DNA of 37,746 bases from Deltaproteobacteria bacterium (GTDB lineage: Bacteria; Desulfobacterota; Syntrophobacteria; Syntrophobacterales; Thermodesulforhabdaceae). Position numbers and translations under genes: made by a program. The stretch spans positions 1-37,746 of the forward strand of contig JAFDGW010000031.1 of assembly GCA_019309115.1 (NCBI GenBank), given 5' to 3'. Numbering within the stretch: the first letter of the stretch is position 1; each line of letters begins with the position of its first letter. Shown here piece by piece: positions 16,087-23,795 of the stretch. The notes under the pieces are model-generated. The model saw only the letters and a list, made by a program, of their open reading frames with translations, was not told the origin of the DNA and made no database searches.

Positions 16087-17254
16087 GTCGCTTTCACAGC
16101 ACCAATCTGCTGTCAGCATTGAAGAAGTTTCTCTCGATGAAGTTTTCCTCCGATGTCTTGCTGTTAATATAAAGGCTGAATACGATAATCCTCCGTTTTC
16201 TTGTTCCAGGTGGGATGGCTTTGCCCTGTGTGCAGGAAGTTCTTCTCGAGGTTGGCTTCGGATTGTGCAAGGCAGAGAAGTTGTAGCTGGGCAGGTTCCC
16301 GATTTCAGAGTTAAGCAAGGAACCTGCGTTCCAGTAATGACGGGTGCTGTTATCCCTGATGGCGCAAATGCCGTTGTTAAGCGAGAAGATACTGAATTGG
16401 CTGAAGATTCCGTAAAAATACTTGTTCCGGTACTGCCTGGTTCGGGGGTTATCCCACAGGGGAATGAATGGTCACGGGGTGATATGGTTATTTCTTCCGG
16501 TACTATTGTTACTCCCTGGGCCTGGGTTTTGCTCGCAGAAACCGGATGTGCAAAAATCAAGGTATATAGAAAGCCACTGATCGGGTTTCTTGCTATTGGT
16601 AGCGAGCTTGCCCTTCCAGGGTGTGATCTAACATACGGGAAACGTTATGCGGGTGGTCAGTATTTCCTTGCAGGTATTGCTAGATTTTTCGGTTGTGACG
16701 TGCTGGATAGGGGAGTTGTTTCCGATGATCCCTCGGCCATAGAGTCGGCCATTTGTTCATTGGAGAGGTGTGATTTGATTGTTACCGTTGGAGGTACTGG
16801 AAAAGGAGTACGGGATTATACTGGTCGTGTTTGGAAAAGCCTTGGAGCAGAAATATTATTTGATCGTGTGGATATTAAGCCGGGCATGTCGTCGTGTGGT
16901 GGAATGTGGAATGGCAAGGCGTGGTTGTCTTTGCCGGGAGGTGTGATCGGAGGTGCGGCTATCTTTTGCGAGGTGTTGAATGGTCTTATGAAGAAATGGT
17001 TCCGCCGAAAGGAGGATGTTATCCCGTCGGCATCTTTCACAATCGGAGAGTCGTTTTCCTTTAAAGGCAAGCAAGCCAGGGCTGTGTGGGGTTATGTTGA
17101 ATTTCATGAAAGCATGCCGATCTTTTTCCCTCATCACGGCCTCAAACGGTTTACTCATGAAAAAAACGGGTATATTCTGCTTCCTGAAGAAACTAAAAGC
17201 TTGAAATATGCAACCGTGCAAACAGGTCGATTAATATCACTTATGACGGCTTAG
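16064..17254 (+). CDS. moeA: Molybdopterin molybdenumtransferase MoeA
   Basis: MoeA inserts molybdate into adenylylated molybdopterin. The 396-residue protein shows SRWDGFAL (the MoeA SxxDGxA signature, usually SAMDGYA), VPVMTGAVIPDGANAVVKRED, LPGSGVIPQGNEW, and GFLAIGSEL before the molybdopterin-binding domain. That domain's usual TSGGVS-GDYD is TVGGTGKGVRDYT here, and the usual KPGKP is DIKPGMSSCGG. Both are divergent but recognisable. Length is close to the 400-residue norm. The last gene of the Moco block, it is followed after 14 bp by a CDP-alcohol phosphatidyltransferase gene. Confidence 0.92.
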   Translation: MKLPEVVRSLSQHQSAVSIEEVSLDEVFLRCLAVNIKAEYDNPPFSCSRWDGFALCAGSSSRGWLRIVQGREVVAGQVPDFRVKQGTCVPVMTGAVIPDGANAVVKREDTELAEDSVKILVPVLPGSGVIPQGNEWSRGDMVISSGTIVTPWAWVLLAETGCAKIKVYRKPLIGFLAIGSELALPGCDLTYGKRYAGGQYFLAGIARFFGCDVLDRGVVSDDPSAIESAICSLERCDLIVTVGGTGKGVRDYTGRVWKSLGAEILFDRVDIKPGMSSCGGMWNGKAWLSLPGGVIGGAAIFCEVLNGLMKKWFRRKEDVIPSASFTIGESFSFKGKQARAVWGYVEFHESMPIFFPHHGLKRFTHEKNGYILLPEETKSLKYATVQTGRLISLMTA

Positions 17255-17268
17255 AAATAGAGGATTTT

Positions 17269-17895
17269 ATGTTTAAAGGAACTGCGCTGGAAGTTTGGTA
17301 TTATGAATGTCTTAGGAAGTTTTTAGTCCCGGTACTTGTTAAATGGGGTCTTGAGCCTAACCATTTGAGTATATTGGGGCTTTTTGCCAGTGTTTTGGCG
17401 GGAATGTGTTTTGTTTTTTCTCCCTTCTGGGGTGGAATGTTCACCTTGCTTTCCGGGCTTTTTGATACCTTGGATGGTTCTCTTGCCAGATTTATGGGGA
17501 AATCACGAAAAGCCGGTGCTTTCCTTGATTCTGTCATAGATCGCTACACAGAGCTTATTATACTGCTTGGAATTTGGGGCTATTTTTATCGTCTTAATTA
17601 CTATGTGCCTGTCGTGTCCCTTTTAATTATTCTTATACTTTTCGGATCTCTGATGGTCAGCTATACACGGGCGAGGGCTGAAGGGCTGGGAGAGCGATGT
17701 ATTGTTGGAGCTTTTCAGCGAGGGGAACGCATTGTTTTGTTGGGTATTGCGGGTATCTTGTATTTCATCTGGCCGGTACCACTCGTTATGTTTCTGACTT
17801 TATGGGTTTTTGTCGTAGGCACGAACGCCACGGCGTTGTGGCGTTTTTTTCACGTTCTAAAAAATCTTAAACGCCAGGGTCAGGATGCAGATTAG
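17269..17895 (+). CDS. CDP-alcohol phosphatidyltransferase
   Basis: A 208-residue integral membrane enzyme that transfers a phosphatidyl group from CDP-diacylglycerol to an alcohol. The family motif is complete: D66, D69-G70, A73-R74, G83, D87 and D91. About five to six hydrophobic segments surround it. YTRARAEGLG and VGAFQRGERI downstream resemble phosphatidylinositol-phosphate or archaetidylinositol-phosphate synthase-like members more than PgsA, but the acceptor alcohol cannot be settled. GAGGATTTT precedes the ATG. In contrast to the CDP-alcohol-type protein at 6483-7709, every catalytic Asp is present. Confidence 0.88.
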   Translation: MFKGTALEVWYYECLRKFLVPVLVKWGLEPNHLSILGLFASVLAGMCFVFSPFWGGMFTLLSGLFDTLDGSLARFMGKSRKAGAFLDSVIDRYTELIILLGIWGYFYRLNYYVPVVSLLIILILFGSLMVSYTRARAEGLGERCIVGAFQRGERIVLLGIAGILYFIWPVPLVMFLTLWVFVVGTNATALWRFFHVLKNLKRQGQDAD

Positions 17896-17917
17896 GTTCG
17901 GTAATGCATTCCGAACC
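17895..17917. terminator. Hairpin after the CDP-alcohol transferase, possible weak terminator
   Basis: GGTTCGG and CCGAACC form a perfect 7-bp stem with a 9-base loop, starting on the last base of the stop codon. The T-rich stretch comes only about 20 bases later, so termination by the intrinsic mechanism is doubtful. It could instead slow 3-prime decay of the Moco transcript. Confidence 0.35.
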
Positions 17918-18077
17918 CGGCGATTAATCTGCTGGCTTAGTTTTTCTCATTTTTGCACGATTTGTTTGTAAACTTTGTCGGTCATTTTTACCTTGAATGG
18001 CCACGAAGTTTTTGACGAACCCCCCATGCTTAGGCATTCTAAAATTTTACATCTGTGATTTGGAAAGGAGTTTTGCG

Positions 18078-19961
18078 ATGAGAGGATTTGTCCTTATGTT
18101 GGTGCTGGTATTCTGCTTTGCCTGTTCTTCCACTATGCAGGTAAAAAGACCAGATATGATTCCACCGGAGGTGCTTCATCAACCTCCACCAAAAGAAGCC
18201 TTGAAGCTTTGGCACCAGGCTGAAGCTAGGGAAAAACAACAGCTTTTCATGGAAGCCATAAATACGTACCGTCAAATAGCGGCGACCTTTCCCGGAAATG
18301 CCATAGCTCCAAAGGCTCTTTTCAAAACGGCGCAGATATATTCACGGCAGGGTCGCTGGCACGCTGTGGATGCCTTTTGTTCCTACATACTGAAGAATTA
18401 TCCCCAATGGAATGGAAAAGGTAAGGTGTATCTGCTCATGTTGAAGGCCAGTATAGCCCTGAGGGATTTTAACAAGGCTTTGAGTATTGAAAATAATGTA
18501 CCGGATATACCTGAAAAGTTTTTGCTGGTCGGTATTGTGCGCGCACAAAATGGGCGTTTCGATGAGGCTTCATCTATCTTTGATCGCTATGTGAATGCTA
18601 TAAACAACTCTTCAGTGAAAGTCGTAAAATCTGAAATCGACTTTGCTGCTTCCGTCTTAGATAGCGATGTTCTATCGAACATGCTCAAATTGGAGAGATC
18701 CAAAGACGTTCGGTATCTTTTACACTGTCTGAACGCGCGGAAAGATATTACCGAGGGTAATAAGGAGGAGGGCATTAAGAAGCTTCGGTTTATTTTGTCC
18801 GAACTTCCTTCTACCCATGTTCTGACGCCAGTGGTCAGGGAAATGCTGGCAAACCTTGACAAAACAGCCGGTCCCACATTGGAACCCGCCGATAAGGAAG
18901 CCATTGGGGTTTTGCTTCCTTTCAATGGGCGTTATGCTGGCTTTGGTCGAAAGCTTTTCAGGGGTATTTCCCTTGCTGCCAGTGAATGGAACGAGATTCA
19001 TCCTGATGATCCTGTGAAGGTAATAGCAATGGATGCCTCGGGGTCGGAAGAAGAAGTTACCGGTGCATTTCGGTCTCTGGTGCATAAATATCATGTGCTG
19101 GCTTTGCTAGGACCCCTGGGAAAGAGAACTGTTAATAGGGTTGTGTCACAACCTGAGGCAAAAAGTGTTCTGATTGGTGCTTTTGTGCCGAGTGGTGGAA
19201 AAATGAAAAATCACCCTTTTTATATTGCCATGATGCCGAATACCACGAAGATAGTGCACAGCATTGCTTCTTACGCTGTTGATGTGCTCGGCATTGAGCG
19301 CTTTGCCATTTTGTATCCAGGGGATTCTTATGGGGTAAAGGCTGCTGAAGCTTTTGAGAGCTTTGTGAATGATAGGGGGAAAAGTGTCGTGGCCAAGATT
19401 TCCTACATCCCCGGTACGACCGATTTTAAGAAGGTAATTCAAAAACTTGCACCGGGCGCTTCCAAACATGGAGCCGGGGTAGCTGTTCCATTTGACGCCA
19501 TTTTCATCCCAGATGAAGCCAGAGTCGTTACTCTTATTGCCCCTCAGTTGATTTATTACAACGTTGTGGGAGTAACCCTGCTTGGGACCAACCTGTGGGA
19601 GCATCCGGACCTTGTGAACATGGCCAATGGTTATATGGAAGGGGCATGTTACGCCACACCTTATTTTGGAAAAGATGAACTGGTTGAATCTGTTCGTTTT
19701 CGCGCTCGTTTCAAAGCCTTCTACGGCACTGATCCTGGTTTTTTGGAGGCGGTTGGTTACGATGCCATGAGTCTTTTTCTTGAATTGCGGTCTAATACCG
19801 GTAAAGAGTTCACCAGGGCGACTTTGTTGGAAGAAGCAAGAGATTTTCACGTTTCGGAAAGTGTGACGGGAATTCAGTCGATCCGTGAAGACGGAACTCT
19901 TGAAAGACGCTTAAAAATCATAACAATACGGGAAAGCAACTTGGTGCAAGTTTATCCGTAG
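18078..19961 (+). CDS. LpoA-like lipoprotein: TPR region plus periplasmic-binding-protein fold
   Basis: ATG 18078 follows AAAGGAG with correct spacing and opens a lipoprotein signal ending in CFAC, with acylated Cys16; the in-frame start at 17997 is less likely. Residues about 45-270 are helical TPR repeats (MEAINTYRQIAATFPGNAI). Residues about 275-610 are a type I periplasmic binding fold of the Leu/Ile/Val-receptor kind (IGVLLPFNGRYAGFG, then VGYDAMSLFLEL). This TPR plus binding-fold architecture is that of LpoA, the outer-membrane activator of penicillin-binding protein PBP1A. A role in peptidoglycan synthesis or ligand sensing is inferred. The 3-prime end overlaps the opposing znuB gene by 10 bp. 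Confidence 0.8.
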   Translation: MRGFVLMLVLVFCFACSSTMQVKRPDMIPPEVLHQPPPKEALKLWHQAEAREKQQLFMEAINTYRQIAATFPGNAIAPKALFKTAQIYSRQGRWHAVDAFCSYILKNYPQWNGKGKVYLLMLKASIALRDFNKALSIENNVPDIPEKFLLVGIVRAQNGRFDEASSIFDRYVNAINNSSVKVVKSEIDFAASVLDSDVLSNMLKLERSKDVRYLLHCLNARKDITEGNKEEGIKKLRFILSELPSTHVLTPVVREMLANLDKTAGPTLEPADKEAIGVLLPFNGRYAGFGRKLFRGISLAASEWNEIHPDDPVKVIAMDASGSEEEVTGAFRSLVHKYHVLALLGPLGKRTVNRVVSQPEAKSVLIGAFVPSGGKMKNHPFYIAMMPNTTKIVHSIASYAVDVLGIERFAILYPGDSYGVKAAEAFESFVNDRGKSVVAKISYIPGTTDFKKVIQKLAPGASKHGAGVAVPFDAIFIPDEARVVTLIAPQLIYYNVVGVTLLGTNLWEHPDLVNMANGYMEGACYATPYFGKDELVESVRFRARFKAFYGTDPGFLEAVGYDAMSLFLELRSNTGKEFTRATLLEEARDFHVSESVTGIQSIREDGTLERRLKIITIRESNLVQVYP

Positions 19962-20764
19962 TTTTTGCTGATACGGCGGACAAGTTCCGCAAGAATAAAG
20001 GTCCCAGAAGCTACAAGTATGATGGTTGGGCCTGCCTGGAAGTTGAACCATAGGGAAGTTAATAGCCCAGCGATAAAAAAGCAAAAATTAAGAAAAGTGC
20101 AAACAAAAAACATCCTGCCGAGGGATGGAACAATCGGTTCGACCATGCATGGCGGAATGGAAAGCAAAGCAATCACCAAAATAAGGCCTACAAATCTCAT
20201 CAATACCACTATGGTTCCTGCGCAGAAAAAGAGCATGGAGTAATAAAAGGTTGACACATGTATTCCCGCTATCGTAGCAAATTCTGGGTCGTAAGAAACT
20301 GCAAGGATTTCACGGTAGAATATTGTAATCCACAGAATCAAAATGAGGTCGAGAAGGCCTATTATCAGAAGATCCGATGGCAGAATAGTAATAACGCTGC
20401 CAAATAGATAACTCATCACGTCCCCGTGGTATCCCGGCGTCATGTTTATCAATATGACACCGATGGACATGCCCGTTGCCCAGATTGCACCGATAATGGC
20501 GTCGGAACGGTGTCGTACTCGAATTCCTGTAAAACCAAGGACTCCGGATGACACGGCAGCAATTCCAAGTACTGACGGAAACATCGGTAAGCCAAAATAG
20601 AAACTGATTCCTACACCACCGTAAGCTGCGTGCGCAATTCCTCCCGCCAGAAAAACCATTCTGTTCACAACTACTAGGGTTCCGACAATTCCACATGCTA
20701 TTGAAGCAAGAAACGCAGCGGCCACAACGAGTTTCAGGTACGAAATGTCTATAAATTCTGCCAT
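19952..20764 (-). CDS. znuB: Zinc/manganese ABC transporter permease (ABC-3 family)
   Basis: A membrane permease with about eight hydrophobic helices. ABC-3 marks are MVFLAGGIAHAAYGGVG near the N-terminus, VRHRSDAIIGAIWATGMSIG in the middle, and LVIALLSIPPC. It forms the channel for the ion brought by the binding protein encoded upstream. I place the start at ATG 20764 (MAEFID), 5 bp after the znuC stop; the longer frame to 20836 would lie inside znuC and add a non-membrane leader. Substrate specificity (Zn versus Mn or Fe) rests on the binding protein. Confidence 0.9.
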   Translation of the reverse strand: MAEFIDISYLKLVVAAAFLASIACGIVGTLVVVNRMVFLAGGIAHAAYGGVGISFYFGLPMFPSVLGIAAVSSGVLGFTGIRVRHRSDAIIGAIWATGMSIGVILINMTPGYHGDVMSYLFGSVITILPSDLLIIGLLDLILILWITIFYREILAVSYDPEFATIAGIHVSTFYYSMLFFCAGTIVVLMRFVGLILVIALLSIPPCMVEPIVPSLGRMFFVCTFLNFCFFIAGLLTSLWFNFQAGPTIILVASGTFILAELVRRISKNYG

Positions 20765-20769
20765 CGTTC

Positions 20770-21537
20770 TCAGCGCTCGTGTTCCTGTAACACCCGGTGG
20801 GGAATCCTGCCGTGCGTAACCAATTCCACCGGACAATGATAAGCCTCTTCAATCATTTCTTGCGTTAATTCAGCAGCCGAATGGTAATACACCTTCCTGT
20901 TAACACAGGCAACAGACTTTACATACGATGAAAGAACACTCAGATCATGGCTTACTACAATTACGGTCTTTTCTCGGTTGAGGTCCTTTAATAGTTCATA
21001 AAGTTCCGTCTGGAATACACGATCCACACTTGCCGTGGGTTCGTCCATGAAAAAAATCTTGGGTTGAGCGGCTAGCGCCCTTGCAATCATCACCCTCTGG
21101 CGCTGTCCACCTGATAGATCAGATATTCTCTTGTTTCTCAATTCCCACAAACCCATGCACTTCAATGTTTCCTTCACCACCTCATGATCCACATCGTTGT
21201 ATCTCTTAAGAATCCCCCTTCTTCCGTTTATCCGTCCCATGAGAACGACGTCAATTACCCTTATGGGGAAAAAAGCATTTGGGTTAGTTTCCTGAGGAAC
21301 GTAGCCCACAAGGTGGCGGACGCTTTGAGGGTCTTTGCCAAAAAGCTTCACACTGCCCGCCTCCGGTTTTAATAAGCCAATGCAAATCTTTAACAAGGTT
21401 GTTTTGCCCCCTCCATTTGGGCCCAACAAGGCCAGAAAGTCGCGCTCCGGTACGCATAGGCAAACGTTTTCAAGCACCGGCGTTCTTGAGTAAGCGAACC
21501 TGACATTTTCCAGTTCTAGCACGATATTGTTTGTCAT
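20770..21537 (-). CDS. znuC: Zinc/manganese ABC transporter ATPase
   Basis: The 255-residue ATPase drives metal import. Walker A is GPNGGGKTTLLK, a Q-loop lies in YVPQETN, the signature is LSGGQRQRVMIARAL, Walker B is IFFMDEPTASVD, and the switch His is in VVSHDLS. All catalytic parts are intact, unlike the ABC remnant near radC. The C-terminal 40 residues contain HSAAELTQEMIEEAYHCPVE, a tail usual in ZnuC/MntB relatives. It overlaps znuA by 4 bp and is followed by znuB. Confidence 0.94.
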   Translation of the reverse strand: MTNNIVLELENVRFAYSRTPVLENVCLCVPERDFLALLGPNGGGKTTLLKICIGLLKPEAGSVKLFGKDPQSVRHLVGYVPQETNPNAFFPIRVIDVVLMGRINGRRGILKRYNDVDHEVVKETLKCMGLWELRNKRISDLSGGQRQRVMIARALAAQPKIFFMDEPTASVDRVFQTELYELLKDLNREKTVIVVSHDLSVLSSYVKSVACVNRKVYYHSAAELTQEMIEEAYHCPVELVTHGRIPHRVLQEHER

Positions 21538-22505
21538 CTTGCTTCCGCCTCCTTCGAACTATTTTGTAACGACTGTGTGAAGGCCTCCTTAGCCTTCGTA
21601 ATAATATCACACCAGTCGTAGGAAAGGGGGTTCAGGGTACGGATGTTTAATCCAAGCTGCTTTGCTAGCCTTTGAGCTGTTACAGGGGCTGGCTTTGACT
21701 GAACGAATAAGGTTTTAATATTGTTTTTAGAGATTTCTCTGATGAGCTTTGCCAGTTCCTTTTGGCCTGGATTTTTGCCTTCTTTTTCCACGCTGAGTTG
21801 AATCAAGTCATAAGCTCGAGCAAAGTGGAACCACGCGGGGTGGTAAACCAGGAAAGCTCTGTTTTGATAAGGTGCAAAAGCTTTTATGCATTCCAGGTCG
21901 ATTTGCGCCAATCTGTGACACCAGGAAAGAGTGTTCTTTTCCAGGGTTTCCACATTGTTGGGAAGGAACTTGATAAGTACGGAATAAAGGGCACGAGAGT
22001 GTATGAGAACTATGGGGGGACTTAGCCAGATGTGCGGGTTTATGCCTTCAGGAGCAAAAATAGGAGATCGTTTTGTTGTGGTTGTTTCCTTATAAAGCGC
22101 TTGAGCCATGGACAGAACTATTAGGTGTGGGAACATTTTTTGAAACCGAGGTAACCATTTACGTTCCACGTTCAGGGTTCCTACAGCAACGAAAAGTTGC
22201 GTGTTCTTTAGCTGATTAATGATTCTTGGGGTCGGTTCGAAGGAGTGAGGGTCTGCCGATTCCGGTACAAACGTGGTAACTTTTACAAGGGAACCTCCAA
22301 TTTGTTCCACGATGTACTTCTGAGGAGGTATGGTGACCATAACCTGCAGAGGAGCATTTGAAGAATTCCCATGAGAAGGGACCAGAGCGCCTAACAGGAA
22401 AGCAAGCCAGATAATCCAGATATATGAAAGCCTCAGATTGGGGAAATAAAATCTATCTCGTAAGAAAGTTCGTGAGAGCCAATTTATCGGAGACATACCA
22501 GCCAT
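21534..22505 (-). CDS. znuA: Metal-binding periplasmic protein ZnuA/TroA-type
   Basis: This cluster A-I binding protein captures the metal in the periplasm. Ligands seen from the chosen start are His87 (DPHSFEPTP), His158 (NPHIWLSP), His222 (VYHPAWFHFA) and probably Asp297 (NPLSYDW). The three-His-plus-acid set is typical of zinc or manganese receptors. The long His-rich loop of E. coli ZnuA is absent. ATG 22505 is preferred because AGAGGAG lies 7 bases before it; the frame can extend to a TTG at 22529. The N-terminus is long and basic before the hydrophobic signal segment, which is unusual. Confidence 0.9.
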   Translation of the reverse strand: MAGMSPINWLSRTFLRDRFYFPNLRLSYIWIIWLAFLLGALVPSHGNSSNAPLQVMVTIPPQKYIVEQIGGSLVKVTTFVPESADPHSFEPTPRIINQLKNTQLFVAVGTLNVERKWLPRFQKMFPHLIVLSMAQALYKETTTTKRSPIFAPEGINPHIWLSPPIVLIHSRALYSVLIKFLPNNVETLEKNTLSWCHRLAQIDLECIKAFAPYQNRAFLVYHPAWFHFARAYDLIQLSVEKEGKNPGQKELAKLIREISKNNIKTLFVQSKPAPVTAQRLAKQLGLNIRTLNPLSYDWCDIITKAKEAFTQSLQNSSKEAEAR

Positions 22506-22558
22506 AAGACAACTCCTCTGGATTTGCAATTGCCGAAAGCCCTAATGCAGCAAGTATG

Positions 22559-22571
22559 GTAACATAGTTAC
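22559..22571. promoter_or_regulatory. Candidate operator upstream of znuABC
   Basis: GTAAC-ATA-GTTAC is a perfect 5+3+5 inverted repeat about 55 bp upstream of znuA and in the shared region with serC. A Zur/Fur- or MntR-type regulator would be expected at such a place, but the sequence does not match a consensus I can name. Confidence 0.35.
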
Positions 22572-22606
22572 AAGGTTGCGCCAAAAGTCTTTATGCGGTT
22601 GAATTA

Positions 22607-22636
22607 TTGACATGACTGCTCTAGTGTCATTAGAGT
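22607..22636 (+). promoter_or_regulatory. Candidate serC promoter
   Basis: A perfect TTGACA (22607-22612), an 18-bp spacer and TAGAGT (22631-22636, 4 of 6). TGACA 22608-22612 and TGTCA 22625-22629 also form an inverted repeat across the spacer that could be a regulator site. Confidence 0.4.
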
Positions 22637-22696
22637 GCCTCACGGTGAATTTGCTAAGTATGTGTGGAAAAAATTACAGCGGAGGTAGGAAAAACC

Positions 22697-23785
22697 ATGT
22701 ACGAGCGGATTTATAATTTCAACCCAGGTCCGGCAGCTTTGCCCCTTCCGGTTTTGGAAAGAATACAGAGCGAAATGTTAAATTTTCGCGGGACAGGTAT
22801 GTCTATTTTGGAGATAAGTCATCGTTCTGCCGAGTTTGACAAGGTGCTGAACGATGCCATTGAGCGCATCAGGAGATTGCTTTCTCTAGACGATAGCTTC
22901 CACGTGCTTTTCCTTCAAGGTGGTGCGAGCTTACAGTTTGCTATGGTGCCCATGAACCTGTCTGAGCCCGGGAAACCTGTGGATTATATCAACACGGGAA
23001 CCTGGTCCACCAAGGCTATAGCTGAAGCGAGGAAGCAAAAAAAGGACGTTAGGGTTATTGCTTCTTCTGAGGACAAGGAATTTTCATACATTCCAAAAGA
23101 TATAAATTTCGACGGGCAAGCTTCATATATTCATATAACTTCAAATAACACTATTAGAGGAACCCAGTGGCATACGTTTCCCGACACGAAAGGCGTTCCA
23201 CTAGTAGCAGATATGTCTTCGGACATTTTCAGCCGTAGGTTTGATCCCGGCCCCTTTGGCCTAATTTATGCCGGAGCCCAGAAGAATGCAGGTCCTGCCG
23301 GAGTTACAGTTGTAATAATCCGTAAAGATATGCTGGAACGGGTTCCTGATGATCTGCCAACTATGCTCAAGTACACGACTTTTGCGGAGAAAAATTCCCT
23401 TCACAATACTCCTCCCTGTTTTGCCATTTATGTAGTTGGGCTGGTTATGGAATGGCTGGAAGATGAAATTGGTGGGATCGACAAAATGGAAGAAATAAAT
23501 CGAAAAAAGGCGGAAATGTTGTATTCTTGTATAGATGAGAGCGATTTTTACCGGGGAACAGCCGCTCGAGAAGATCGTTCCATGATGAATGTGACCTTTC
23601 GTTTACCCACTGAAGAACTTGAAAAGAAGTTCATTCAGGAAGCTTTGTCCAAAGGATTTGGTGGCCTGAAAGGGCATCGATCAGTTGGAGGGTGTAGGGC
23701 TTCCATATACAATGCCGTTTCCCTCGAAGCTGTCGAGAAACTGGTGGAATTTATGAATGATTTTGCAAAAGCTAACAGACCGTAG
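22697..23785 (+). CDS. serC: Phosphoserine aminotransferase SerC
   Basis: SerC converts 3-phosphohydroxypyruvate and glutamate to phosphoserine; it also serves pyridoxal phosphate synthesis in some bacteria. The 362-residue form begins MYERIYNFNPGPAALP, and ATG 22697 follows GGAGGTAGG. The PLP-binding lysine is Lys196 in GAQKNAGPAG. Other family marks are GTGMSILEISHRS, FLQGGASLQF and HRSVGGCRASIYNA at the C-terminus. A start at 22664 would add 11 residues not found in the family. The downstream YdbH-like gene begins 10 bp after the stop, so envelope genes may be cotranscribed. Confidence 0.96.
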   Translation: MYERIYNFNPGPAALPLPVLERIQSEMLNFRGTGMSILEISHRSAEFDKVLNDAIERIRRLLSLDDSFHVLFLQGGASLQFAMVPMNLSEPGKPVDYINTGTWSTKAIAEARKQKKDVRVIASSEDKEFSYIPKDINFDGQASYIHITSNNTIRGTQWHTFPDTKGVPLVADMSSDIFSRRFDPGPFGLIYAGAQKNAGPAGVTVVIIRKDMLERVPDDLPTMLKYTTFAEKNSLHNTPPCFAIYVVGLVMEWLEDEIGGIDKMEEINRKKAEMLYSCIDESDFYRGTAAREDRSMMNVTFRLPTEELEKKFIQEALSKGFGGLKGHRSVGGCRASIYNAVSLEAVEKLVEFMNDFAKANRP

Positions 23786-23795
23786 CGGATATGCG

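Noticed and set aside
17895-17917. Strong rho-independent terminator
   Set aside because: The stem is perfect but the T-rich stretch is about 20 bases away, so it is listed only as a weak hairpin.
19146-19850. 234-codon minus-strand ORF
   Set aside because: It lies fully antisense to the binding-fold part of the LpoA-like gene, which has clear domain motifs.
20310-20852. 180-codon minus-strand ORF
   Set aside because: It is an alternative frame over the znuB gene; the znuB frame has the membrane pattern and ABC-3 motifs.
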